Assembly (NCBI GenBank): GCA_014860845.1
Contig: JACZIY010000464.1
Span: forward strand, 1-7,333
Direction of reading: 5' to 3'
Source: Anaerolineaceae bacterium
GTDB taxonomy: Bacteria > Chloroflexota > Anaerolineae > Anaerolineales > Anaerolineaceae
Length of the DNA stretch: 7,333 bases
Both the position numbers and the translations under genes were made by a program. The notes under the pieces are model-generated. The model had not been told where the DNA came from, made no database searches, and saw only the letters and a program-made list of their open reading frames with translations. Positions 1-7,157 of this stretch are shown in pieces (positions within the stretch are counted from its first letter, which is position 1; each line of letters starts with the position of its first letter).

Positions 1-2179
1 CAAATTCCCAACGGTAGAATTCTAATCCTAATTCATAAGGGTTCGATATTTCGTACGATATCACTGGATGACCAGCATTCGCTATTTCAGTGATTTTTTG
101 TTCAAATATTCCATCATTTTTTAAATAAATAAAAAGGCGATCTTTTGAATAATTGTCGATATTGATAAAAGGTTCAATATCGATTGGAACAATTCCCTTT
201 CCAAGTTTGCCACTCGATTCAGCAATTAATTGTTCCAACCATGAACCAAAGGAACGATATGGTTCTTCTGCTATGATGGTTAATTTATCAATTCCCTTTT
301 TAGCTGCTTCGGCTAAGATTACCCCTAAACCTAAACCGGGATTTCTACCGGTAGCTACTCCAGGTCGGCATGTAAATGCAAATTCTTTAGTGTTTTGTAA
401 AAATGTCTCAAGGTCAACACCCATCAATGCAGCTGGCACCAGTCCAAAAACAGTTAACGCGGAAAATCTTCCCCCGACACTCGGATTTGCATAGAAAATT
501 TTTCTGAAATTGAGTTCATTAGCCTGTCTTGCTAAATCAGTTTCTGGATCAGTGATGGCAATAAAAAAACTTCCTGCTTTCTCGCCAACAAATTTTTGCA
601 TTTGATGATAGAAATATTTTAGAAAAGCCTGGACCTCAGTGGTTCCACCGGATTTGCTCGAAACGATGTAAATGGTTTTCCCTAATGGATTTTTTTCTTC
701 AGCAGATTTTACCTGGCGGGGATCCGTTGAATCTAAAATGGATAAAATCAATCCTTCCGAAAAACCTCTAAAAGATAGGCTCATTACTTCTGCGGCTAAT
801 GATGAACCACCCATTCCAAGGAGAAGGACATGAGTAAAGCCTTCCTGAACAATCTCATCTCTAAATTTATTTATCTCATCAATAAGATCGAAAGAAACGA
901 ATGGAGCATCCAGCCAACCAAGCCTGTTCTGAATATTTTTGAATTCTGAAGGATTTTTGTCCCAGACGGTTGCATCTTTCTCATAAATCCGTGTGATGAT
1001 TTGTTTTTTGTCTAAATCTTCAATTCTGGTTTTTATTGTATGACTCAGTCCAGGTAACTTATTCTGGAACGCCTTCTTTCGATCATCGATTGTATCAAGC
1101 AAGGATATAAATGCTTTTTCAAATGCTTTGACACCTTCATCTTCTAAAGTCTGGGTTACTGAATCGATTCCAATTCCGATTCTGCTCAATGAAGAAAACA
1201 AATCGTTTGCTTCATCGATATTATTCCTGATTTTTATTTCTGCTTTTCCATGATCTCTGAATGCATCCAACGTCTGTGGTGGCATGGTATTAACGGTGTT
1301 TTCACCTATTAATTCTTCAACATAAATCACATCATGAAATTCAGGATTCTTTGTAGATGTAGATGCCCACAAAGGTCGTTGAATTCTTGCTCCTTTTTGT
1401 TCCAAATCATTAAATCGTTCCGAAGAAAAAACCTTTTCAAACAATACATATGCCAATCTTGAATTAGCAATTGCAGCTTTCCCTCTTAATTCTAGAAATT
1501 CTTGATGGTTTATCTTGTTATCGTTTAGCAGTGATTGCAATTTTGAATCAACTTTTGTATCAACTCTTGAAACAAAGAAAGAAGCTACAGATGCAATATG
1601 ATTGATGGGAAGGTTATTTTTTAACCGATCCTCCAAACCTGATAAGTAAGCTTCTATGACATCTTCATATCTGGAAACGGAAAAAATCAATGTGATATTA
1701 ATATTAATTCCTGCGGCAATGGCCCGGCGAATAGCAGGTAAACCTTCTATCGTGGCAGGGATTTTTATCATTAAATTTTTTCGATTTACCCTATTCCATA
1801 ATTCTTTTACCTGAGAGAGTGTTCCTGCGGTGTCATAAGCAAGTTTTGGGTTCACTTCCAGACTGACATAACCATCGCCGCCATTGGTTTCTTTATATAA
1901 AGGGAGAAATAGATCAGCTGTATCCTGAATATCTTCTATCGCGAGTTGAAAAAAAATATCCTCAGGATTCCAATCAGCCCATGCCATAGGTTGTAAGGCT
2001 GAATCATAATCAGTTGATTTGGCAATCGCATTTTGGAAAATAGAAGGATTGGATGTCACGCCACGAATTTCTCGAGCTGTGATCATTCTTTCCATTTCTC
2101 CATTTTTTAACAATCTTCTTTCGATATTGTCATACCAAATCGATTGGCCTAATTGATGCAACTTATCTATTTCATTCAT
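1..2179 (-). CDS. Bifunctional transaldolase / glucose-6-phosphate isomerase, 3' end cut by window
   Basis: The reading frame is open without a stop from the ATG at 2179 to the window edge (726 codons plus one base). The N-terminal part is transaldolase, which moves a dihydroxyacetone unit between sugar phosphates. It shows Asp17, GVTSNPSIF at 40-48 and the Schiff-base lysine in MIKIPAT (Lys139). From about residue 390 it is phosphoglucose isomerase, which interconverts glucose-6-P and fructose-6-P. It has SSKSGGTTE at 507-515, SVGGRFSALTVFGLVP around Arg571, and QLIAESSGK with the likely catalytic Glu654. The visible end reads EFYRWEF, a stretch I recall from the fusion family near its C-terminal domain. 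From the usual length of roughly 940-950 residues, about 215 are missing to the left. The start is preceded by a weak GTGAG at 2186-2190. It is the third gene of the transketolase operon. The product of transaldolase and transketolase, fructose-6-P, is the substrate of the fused isomerase. Cytoplasmic enzyme. Confidence 0.95.
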   Translation of the reverse strand, partial: MNEIDKLHQLGQSIWYDNIERRLLKNGEMERMITAREIRGVTSNPSIFQNAIAKSTDYDSALQPMAWADWNPEDIFFQLAIEDIQDTADLFLPLYKETNGGDGYVSLEVNPKLAYDTAGTLSQVKELWNRVNRKNLMIKIPATIEGLPAIRRAIAAGININITLIFSVSRYEDVIEAYLSGLEDRLKNNLPINHIASVASFFVSRVDTKVDSKLQSLLNDNKINHQEFLELRGKAAIANSRLAYVLFEKVFSSERFNDLEQKGARIQRPLWASTSTKNPEFHDVIYVEELIGENTVNTMPPQTLDAFRDHGKAEIKIRNNIDEANDLFSSLSRIGIGIDSVTQTLEDEGVKAFEKAFISLLDTIDDRKKAFQNKLPGLSHTIKTRIEDLDKKQIITRIYEKDATVWDKNPSEFKNIQNRLGWLDAPFVSFDLIDEINKFRDEIVQEGFTHVLLLGMGGSSLAAEVMSLSFRGFSEGLILSILDSTDPRQVKSAEEKNPLGKTIYIVSSKSGGTTEVQAFLKYFYHQMQKFVGEKAGSFFIAITDPETDLARQANELNFRKIFYANPSVGGRFSALTVFGLVPAALMGVDLETFLQNTKEFAFTCRPGVATGRNPGLGLGVILAEAAKKGIDKLTIIAEEPYRSFGSWLEQLIAESSGKLGKGIVPIDIEPFINIDNYSKDRLFIYLKNDGIFEQKITEIANAGHPVISYEISNPYELGLEFYRWEF

Positions 2180-2193
2180 AAAGATCTCACTTT

Positions 2194-2649
2194 CTATAAA
2201 TGACCAAATTCTTCAAGTTTTTTTACTTTTTCCATACGTCGGACAAATCTTTCATCATAATCCTCATTTGCTGATAAAAAAGCTTTTGTAAGTTCATCAG
2301 CAATAGCAGGACCAATCACACGGGCACCCATACAGAGAATGTTCATATGATCATGTTCTACACCTTGATGGGCTGAATAATGGTCATGGCACAAACCCGC
2401 GATAATTCCTTTCATTTTGTTGGCAGCTACACATGCACCAACACCTGAACCACAGATGATTATTCCACGATCAGCCACCCTGCGTTGAATTGCGTCACAA
2501 ACTTTATAAACGTAATCTGGAAAATCAACACTCATTTCACCATTATCTGTCCCATAATCCACAACTTCGTGACCAAGCAAAGTTATTGCTTCAATAACCG
2601 TAAATTTTAACGGGAATCCACCATGATCACATGCTATTGCTATGCGCAT
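2194..2649 (-). CDS. rpiB: Ribose-5-phosphate isomerase B (RpiB/LacAB family)
   Basis: A 151-residue cytoplasmic enzyme, close to the 149 of E. coli RpiB, that interconverts ribose-5-phosphate and ribulose-5-phosphate. Visible family features are Asp8-His9 in ACDHGG, the catalytic-base Cys66 in ICGSG, the anion-hole loop GSGVGACVAANK, His99, and phosphate-binding arginines near 134 and 138. Compared with my memory of E. coli RpiB, Tyr43 is Phe, the Thr after Cys-Gly is Ser, and the residue after His99 is Asp rather than Asn (VEHDHMN). The family also contains galactose-6-P and tetrose-P isomerases, so the substrate is inferred mainly from position between transketolase and transaldolase. The start is fixed by a strong TAAGGAG five bases upstream, whose TAA is the transketolase stop codon. 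The stop is TAG, 14 bases before the transaldolase fusion gene. Confidence 0.93.
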   Translation of the reverse strand: MRIAIACDHGGFPLKFTVIEAITLLGHEVVDYGTDNGEMSVDFPDYVYKVCDAIQRRVADRGIIICGSGVGACVAANKMKGIIAGLCHDHYSAHQGVEHDHMNILCMGARVIGPAIADELTKAFLSANEDYDERFVRRMEKVKKLEEFGHL

Positions 2650-2654
2650 AATAT

Positions 2655-2661
2655 CTCCTTA
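2655..2661 (-). promoter_or_regulatory. Ribosome binding site of rpiB, overlapping the tkt stop codon
   Basis: On the minus strand TAAGGAG lies five bases before the rpiB ATG. The first three bases are the stop codon of transketolase, so a ribosome terminating on tkt sits on the rpiB ribosome binding site. This suggests translational coupling and similar output of the two enzymes. Confidence 0.8.
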
Positions 2662-4668
2662 TTCAGTTATTTCTATAGCACTTTCTATGATATTTTCAAC
2701 AGAAAATCCAAGGTGGGGATAAATCTCTTCAAATTTTCCGGATTCTCCAAATCGATTCAAACCGATTATTTTTCCTGAATCGCCAACCCACTTCTCCCAT
2801 CCAAAACCAGAACCAGCTTCAACGGAAATCCTTTTTCTCACATCCGGCAATAGTACGCTATCTTTGTAGGTTTGATCCTGCTGTTCAAACAAATACCAAC
2901 TCGGCATGGAGACAACTCGTACATTGAAGCCTTTCTCGACCAATACTTCAGCAGCTTTCACAACAAGGGCAATTTCAGACCCGGATGCAATTAATATCAA
3001 ATCAGGTTTTTCCGACCCATAATCTTTCAGAACATAGGCTCCTTTTGTGAGTCCCTCAGCAGAATTAAAATACTGCCGGTCCAAAGTAGGTAGGTTTTGT
3101 CTTGATAAAGCCAAAAGAATCGGTTTGTCATTGGTCTGAATCGCGACTTTCCAGGCAACAGCCACCTCGTTGGCGTCCGCAGGTCGGATATCAACCAGCC
3201 CGGGTATAGCTCGTAAGGAAGCAAGATGTTCAACAGGTTGATGTGTTGGGCCATCTTCTCCCACACCGATTGAATCATGAGTGAAAATCCATTTAACTGG
3301 GATATGTGATAATGCAGATAATCGAATAGCAGGTCTTGCATAATCTGAAAACACAAGGAACGATGCTCCATAGGGGATAAAACCTTTATGTAAGGCTATT
3401 CCATTTAATATGGCACCCATTGCATGCTCACGCACACCGAAGCGCAAGTATCTTCCCCCAGGATTATCAGATTGAAAATCAGAGTCTCCGTCGATCCAGG
3501 TATTATTAGAAGGCGTCAAATCAGCAGAACCACCCACCAATTCGGGTAATTTGCTTGCCAGGGCATTGATCACTTTACCGGAAGCTACCCTGGATCCCAT
3601 TCCTTTCGGATCTGCATTGAAAACTGGAATATCTTCCTGCCAATGTTCCGGTAATAATCCTGACATTCTTCGAAGGAATTCACTCGTTTTTGATGGATTT
3701 TCTTTGTTGTATTTTTCTGCAATTTCATTCCAAACCGCTTCCTGCTCTTCTCCTATTACAATTGCTTTTCGATAGAATTGCAGGACCTCATCCGGAACAA
3801 AGAATTTTGGTTCAACTGGCCAACCAGCATTTTCCTTTGCTCCCTTCAACTCAGATTCTCCAGGTGGTTTTCCATGAGCATCGGCAGTATTTTCCATGGT
3901 TGGCAAACCATAACCAATGATTGTCCGGCAAATAATCAATGATGGTCGATCATCATTTTTAGCATCGATAATTGCCTGATCAATTTTTTCGACATCATTT
4001 CCATCATCCACTTGAATTACATGCCAACCGTAAGCTTTAAACCGCATGGCTCTATCTTCCGTAAACGCCAGCTCCGTAGATCCATCGATAGTGATGCGGT
4101 TATCATCATAAAGATAGATTAATTTACCTAATTTCAAATGTCCGGCAAGGGAAGCAGCTTCCGAAGCTACTCCCTCCATCAAATCACCATCCGTGACAAT
4201 AGCATAAACATAATGGTCCACAAGTTTCTCAAACCCAGGTAAATTGTATTTGGCAGCTAAATGAGCTTCCGCAATCCCAAAACCAACTCCATTTGCAAAT
4301 CCCTGACCCAACGGTCCCGTGGTCGTCTCCACACCTGGTGTGACACCAACTTCGGGATGTCCTGGTGTTATGCTACCCAGCTGACGGAAATTTTTTAACT
4401 GATCCAGAGGTAATTCATATCCAGTGAGATACAGAAGTGAATATAAAAGCATCGAACCATGTCCACCAGATAATACAAATCTGTCACGATCAATCCAATT
4501 TGGATTCTTAGGATTATGTTTTAAGTGTTTTGTCCAGATCGTAAAAGCCATCGTCGCGGTTCCCATTGGCAATCCTGGGTGACCAGAATTTGCAGTTTGT
4601 ACACCATCGGCAGAGAGAAAACGAATAGTTTTAATCGCTTGTTGTTCAAGTTCTGAATTTATTTTCAT
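2659..4668 (-). CDS. tkt: Transketolase
   Basis: A 669-residue thiamine-diphosphate enzyme, the normal length for bacterial transketolase. It transfers two-carbon ketol units between xylulose-5-P and ribose-5-P or erythrose-4-P in the cytoplasm. Substrate and cofactor histidines are at His30 (SGHPG), His70 (SGGHGS), His104 (TPGHPE) and His265 (DAHGK). GPLGQG is at 119-124. The Mg-diphosphate motif runs from TDGDLMEG (159-166) to DDN (188-190). The catalytic glutamate is Glu414 in GVREHAM, and the second-half pocket is [15 protein letters not shown] from 464. The ATG at 4668 is chosen because AAGGA lies seven bases upstream. An in-frame TTG five codons earlier overlaps that ribosome binding site and is unlikely to be used. 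First gene of the pentose-phosphate operon, followed after nine bases by rpiB. A TATAAT about 41 bases upstream is the likely -10 element. Confidence 0.97.
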   Translation of the reverse strand: MKINSELEQQAIKTIRFLSADGVQTANSGHPGLPMGTATMAFTIWTKHLKHNPKNPNWIDRDRFVLSGGHGSMLLYSLLYLTGYELPLDQLKNFRQLGSITPGHPEVGVTPGVETTTGPLGQGFANGVGFGIAEAHLAAKYNLPGFEKLVDHYVYAIVTDGDLMEGVASEAASLAGHLKLGKLIYLYDDNRITIDGSTELAFTEDRAMRFKAYGWHVIQVDDGNDVEKIDQAIIDAKNDDRPSLIICRTIIGYGLPTMENTADAHGKPPGESELKGAKENAGWPVEPKFFVPDEVLQFYRKAIVIGEEQEAVWNEIAEKYNKENPSKTSEFLRRMSGLLPEHWQEDIPVFNADPKGMGSRVASGKVINALASKLPELVGGSADLTPSNNTWIDGDSDFQSDNPGGRYLRFGVREHAMGAILNGIALHKGFIPYGASFLVFSDYARPAIRLSALSHIPVKWIFTHDSIGVGEDGPTHQPVEHLASLRAIPGLVDIRPADANEVAVAWKVAIQTNDKPILLALSRQNLPTLDRQYFNSAEGLTKGAYVLKDYGSEKPDLILIASGSEIALVVKAAEVLVEKGFNVRVVSMPSWYLFEQQDQTYKDSVLLPDVRKRISVEAGSGFGWEKWVGDSGKIIGLNRFGESGKFEEIYPHLGFSVENIIESAIEITE

Positions 4669-4675
4669 ACTGAAT

Positions 4676-4680
4676 TCCTT
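4676..4680 (-). promoter_or_regulatory. Ribosome binding site of tkt, decides the start
   Basis: AAGGA on the minus strand is seven bases before the ATG at 4668. The alternative TTG at 4683 overlaps it (TTGAAGGA) and has no ribosome binding site of its own in view, so the ATG is preferred. Confidence 0.75.
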
Positions 4681-4708
4681 CAATAATTTTATTTATTTCC
4701 CAGACTTT

Positions 4709-4714
4709 ATTATA
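4709..4714 (-). promoter_or_regulatory. Probable -10 element of the tkt operon promoter
   Basis: A perfect TATAAT on the minus strand, giving a predicted transcript start near 4702 and a leader of about 34 bases ahead of tkt. At the usual 16-18 base spacing the -35 position reads TAAATG or similar, far from TTGACA. The promoter may be weak alone or need an activator. The expected -35 area (about 4732-4737) overlaps one arm of the palindrome at 4732-4760, so a protein bound there could block or assist polymerase. Confidence 0.5.
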
Positions 4715-4731
4715 ACCTCTGTCCAAAATGA

Positions 4732-4760
4732 CATTTATTTTTTTCTGAAAATAAGAAATG
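4732..4760. repeat. Imperfect 29-bp palindrome in the divergent control region (candidate operator)
   Basis: The sequence is symmetric about base 4746. Of 14 base pairs, 12 match (mismatches at 4737/4755 and 4740/4752), with outer arms CATTT and AAATG and inner arms TTTT and AAAA. A second inverted repeat brackets it, TCCAAAAT at 4722-4729 and ATTTTGGA at 4768-4775. It is not followed by a T-tract on either strand, so it does not look like a terminator. It overlaps the expected -35 of the tkt promoter and is centred about 94 bases upstream of the predicted start of the right-facing transcript. Because it is almost all A and T, some of the symmetry may be chance. Confidence 0.4.
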
Positions 4761-4805
4761 GAATTCAATTTTGGAAAGTAAAGCATTTCAGTAAAACGAT
4801 AGAAT

Positions 4806-4833
4806 TTGACATCTACAGATATCAGATTATGAT
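4806..4833 (+). promoter_or_regulatory. Sigma-70-type promoter TTGACA-N16-TATGAT for the TlpA/Lgt-like pair
   Basis: A perfect -35 (TTGACA, 4806-4811) and a five-of-six -10 (TATGAT, 4828-4833) are separated by 16 bases. The predicted transcription start is base 4840 or 4841, at or one base before the ATG at 4841, which implies a leaderless mRNA. No ribosome binding site lies upstream of that ATG. Confidence 0.6.
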
Positions 4834-4840
4834 TTATGCA

Positions 4841-5389
4841 ATGAAATCTACCTTCTATAAAAACAATTTTTTCTCCCTTGTTCTAATTATCGTAGCCTCA
4901 ATATGGATATATTTTACAATTACGATCAATCAAGAAAACTCAGATACGGTTTACTCAGCCCCCCAAAAGGGTTTTATTGCTCCTGACTTCGTATTGAATG
5001 ATTTGAACGGCATCCAATACCAATTGTCCAATTTAAAAGGAAACATGATAATTGTTAATGTATGGGCAAGCTGGTGTAAACCGTGCCAATACGAAATGCC
5101 AGCCATGCAAAAAATCTATGATAAATATAAAGAGGATGGTTTGATTATATTGGCAGTCAACAATACTTCTCAGGATAATTATTCGGATGTTCTAGATTTT
5201 GTAAGTGAAAATAATCTTACTTTTCCAATCCTTTTGGATTTGGAAGGTTCTGTTTCCAAACAATATCAGGTTCAGGCTTTACCTTCTACTTTCTTCATCG
5301 ATATAACTGGAAAAATATCTGAGGTTGTCATCGGTGGACCGATATCTGAAACGTTAATTGAGTCCAAAATTAAGGAATTACAAAAATAA
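4841..5389 (+). CDS. Membrane-anchored TlpA/ResA-family thiol-disulfide oxidoreductase
   Basis: A 182-residue protein. A short lysine-containing N-terminus is followed by one hydrophobic segment at about 10-29, with no lipobox cysteine, so the rest should sit outside the membrane. The thioredoxin-like domain begins around APDFVLNDLNG (47-57) and carries the redox motif WASWCKPC with Cys79 and Cys82, followed by EMP as in TlpA/ResA proteins. The cis-proline is in ALPSTFFID (Pro148). The two motif cysteines are the only cysteines. Relatives reduce or exchange disulfides in secreted proteins or in cytochrome c maturation; no cytochrome or Ccm gene is nearby, so the partner is unknown. An in-frame ATG four codons earlier (4829) lies inside the predicted -10 box and has no ribosome binding site, so 4841 is preferred. 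The stop overlaps the next start by one base (TAATG). Confidence 0.88.
   Translation: MKSTFYKNNFFSLVLIIVASIWIYFTITINQENSDTVYSAPQKGFIAPDFVLNDLNGIQYQLSNLKGNMIIVNVWASWCKPCQYEMPAMQKIYDKYKEDGLIILAVNNTSQDNYSDVLDFVSENNLTFPILLDLEGSVSKQYQVQALPSTFFIDITGKISEVVIGGPISETLIESKIKELQK
5372..5376 (+). promoter_or_regulatory. Possible ribosome binding site of the Lgt-like gene
   Basis: AAGGA inside the end of the TlpA-like gene is 12 bases before the ATG at 5389, longer than ideal. Re-initiation at TAATG probably contributes to translation of the second gene. Confidence 0.4.
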
Positions 5390-6144
5390 TGTTTCCGATT
5401 TTAAATATTGGCCCGTTAGCCATTCAAACCCCTGGTTTATTAATCATAATTGGTATTTATATCTCAATTTTAATAGTTGAAAAACAATCTAAAAAATATT
5501 CGTTAAACGCAAATGAAATGTCAAATTTAATTTTCTTATATCTGATATCGACAATTATTATTGGCAGATTATCGTACGTACTTCAATTTCCTTCATTATT
5601 TTTAGAAAACCTTTTATCGGTTTTTTCAATCAGTCCCTCTTTATTTGATTTTCCATCTGGATTAATTCTTTCCCTTTTAGTTGCTTTGATTTTTATTCAA
5701 AAGAAAAAAATACCGATTCAAAGAATTCTTGATTCCATTTCCTTGCCATTATTAATCTTTCTTATCTTCTTATTTTCCTCTTTGCTTGCTTCAGGCAATT
5801 TTTTCGGAAAGCCATCTTCACTAGCCTGGTCAATCCACCTTTGGGGAACCACACGTCATCCACTACAAATTTATTACATAATTGGATTACTCGCTATCAT
5901 TGCAATCAATATTGATATATCCAAAAAGAAATTAGTCCCGGGTCAATTATTTATTAGAACCGTTTTTTATGTGGCGATTTTGGTAGTTTTTTTGGACTTT
6001 TTTAATGGGAATCCCAATAACCAGATATCAAAAGTTAATTTAATTCAAATAACTTCCTGGCTTGTAATGGTTGTGCTTATTTTTGTTAATGCAAAAGCTA
6101 AAAAGATGAATGATGAAACAACAAATATCAATTTCAATTCTTAG
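5389..6144 (+). CDS. Lgt-like polytopic membrane protein lacking the catalytic residues
   Basis: A 251-residue protein with about seven hydrophobic segments. It resembles prolipoprotein diacylglyceryl transferase (Lgt) in order and spacing: GPLAIQTPGLLIIIGIY near 8-24, GRLSYVL at 59-65, SGLI at 90-93, SGNFFGKPSSLAW at 135-147, RHPLQIYY at 156-163 and a C-terminal FLDFFN at 201-206. Aligned by eye, key Lgt positions are changed. The His of the His-Gly-Gly motif becomes Pro89, the Arg of GRxGNF becomes Ala134, the Glu after HPxQLY becomes Tyr163, and the Arg of E-F-F-R becomes Asn206. It has no cysteine. It is therefore unlikely to transfer diacylglycerol to lipoproteins, and its role is unknown. 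It is co-expressed with the TlpA-like protein (TAATG overlap), suggesting a joint function at the membrane. Its 3' end overlaps the convergent prenyl synthase by four bases. The Lgt kinship is by eye and divergent. Confidence 0.72.
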   Translation: MFPILNIGPLAIQTPGLLIIIGIYISILIVEKQSKKYSLNANEMSNLIFLYLISTIIIGRLSYVLQFPSLFLENLLSVFSISPSLFDFPSGLILSLLVALIFIQKKKIPIQRILDSISLPLLIFLIFLFSSLLASGNFFGKPSSLAWSIHLWGTTRHPLQIYYIIGLLAIIAINIDISKKKLVPGQLFIRTVFYVAILVVFLDFFNGNPNNQISKVNLIQITSWLVMVVLIFVNAKAKKMNDETTNINFNS

Positions 6145-7157
6145 TTATTTCTTTTAATTAACATATCGGTTAATTCTAATAATGATTGAAAAGCATTTTG
6201 ATCAACAACGTTTATCTCTTCCAATGATTTTCTAGCAACATCTGTATATTGTTTCGCAATGTGTTCTGTGAATTCCTTGGCACCATCATTTTCTAACAAT
6301 GAGATTAATTTATGAAAATTCTCCTGAGTCACCCCTTCAGACTGGTAAGTTCGTGAAAAATCTACATCTTTATCGAGAGCAAATAAAATTGGTAAGGATT
6401 TTTTACCAGTTATGAGATCTGAAGAAGTAGATTTACCGGTTTGTTCCTCTTTTCCCCAAATCCCAAGCCAGTCATCCCAGGCTTGAAAAGCTAAACCTAA
6501 AGCTTCACCATAATTTCGCAATGCTTTTCGGTTGGATTCAGATGTTGACGCTGATATTGCACCAATTTCTGCTGAAGCAGATAATAATGCAGCAGTCTTT
6601 CCCCCAATCATGACAAAATAACGATCTAGAGACACCTTGGTTTCTCTCTCAAAAGAAATATCAAGATTCTGCCCCCCAGTTAAGATTAAACAGGTTTCGT
6701 TCAACTTTTGTAGGGCATCAAACCCGATTTGTTTATTAATATTGTTTCCCAGTTTAAGCATGTTGATTTGAGCCAGAGAAAACATCGCGTCACCCGTATT
6801 TATCGCCTGAGGAATGCCATAAATTTTCCATAATGTCTCTCTTCCTCTTCTCAGGTCGGATTGATCTTCAATATCATCATGAATTAATGAGAAATTATGA
6901 ATAAGTTCTATTGAGATTGCCGCAGGAAGAGCTTTTTTCCAATCCCCGCCACAAATCAAATTACTAAGTAAAAGAAGAATGGGTCGTATCTGTTTTCCCT
7001 GGGGTTTTTGAGAATGATCATTATCCAGCCAACCAAAGTGATAATTCATCATCTCTTTCAAACCAGGAAATGAACCAGGAATATCAAGACGAATCGTTGA
7101 CTTCAGCCCGTCTTCAATATCTGGAAACATCATTTGAGAATAATCTGCTAGATTCAT
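6141..7157 (-). CDS. Polyprenyl (probably geranylgeranyl) diphosphate synthase
   Basis: A 338-residue all-helical trans-prenyltransferase that condenses isopentenyl diphosphate onto an allylic diphosphate in the cytoplasm. Visible motifs are GKQIRP (54-59), the first Asp-rich motif LIHDDIED (Asp94, Asp95, Asp98), RRGR (103-106), GGQ (161-163), GKT (186-188), and the second Asp-rich region QAWDDWLGIWG, where the usual third Asp is Gly232. TGKSTSSDLITGKKSLP (240-256) follows. The bulky Phe89, five residues before the first Asp, points to a short product (C15-C20) rather than a long quinone tail; the exact length is inference. The ATG at 7157 has AGGTGA six bases upstream and overlaps the stop of the preceding isomerase gene as ATGA. 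It ends TAA, inside the end of the convergent Lgt-like gene. GGPP would feed carotenoids, other terpenoids or side chains. Confidence 0.92.
   Translation of the reverse strand: MNLADYSQMMFPDIEDGLKSTIRLDIPGSFPGLKEMMNYHFGWLDNDHSQKPQGKQIRPILLLLSNLICGGDWKKALPAAISIELIHNFSLIHDDIEDQSDLRRGRETLWKIYGIPQAINTGDAMFSLAQINMLKLGNNINKQIGFDALQKLNETCLILTGGQNLDISFERETKVSLDRYFVMIGGKTAALLSASAEIGAISASTSESNRKALRNYGEALGLAFQAWDDWLGIWGKEEQTGKSTSSDLITGKKSLPILFALDKDVDFSRTYQSEGVTQENFHKLISLLENDGAKEFTEHIAKQYTDVARKSLEEINVVDQNAFQSLLELTDMLIKRNN

Noticed and set aside
153..494. Plus-strand open frame of 113 codons at the left end
   Set aside because: It lies entirely opposite the phosphoglucose isomerase domain of the fusion gene, which has clear catalytic motifs. 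The translated peptide resembles no family I know.
3027..3371. Minus-strand and plus-strand frames inside transketolase (3027-3371, 3551-3775, 3690-3920)
   Set aside because: They overlap conserved parts of transketolase in other frames and show no recognisable domain.
4669..4683. TTG start for transketolase at 4683
   Set aside because: The TTG overlaps the ribosome binding site AAGGA that serves the ATG at 4668, and the extra five residues precede the normal family start.
4671..4767. TGAATTCC (4671-4678) and GGAATTCA (4760-4767) as a paired operator
   Set aside because: The match rests on the six-base palindrome GAATTC, and one copy is explained by the tkt ribosome binding site. The 81-base spacing is unremarkable.
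5389..6144. Lgt-like protein as a CcdA/DsbD-type electron donor for the TlpA-like protein
   Set aside because: It contains no cysteine, so it cannot relay thiol electrons.
6156..6175. Inverted repeat AATTAAC-N6-GTTAATT just past the Lgt-like stop, as a terminator
   Set aside because: The stem has only seven base pairs, one of them G-C, and neither strand has a T-tract after it. It also lies in the coding end of the prenyl synthase.
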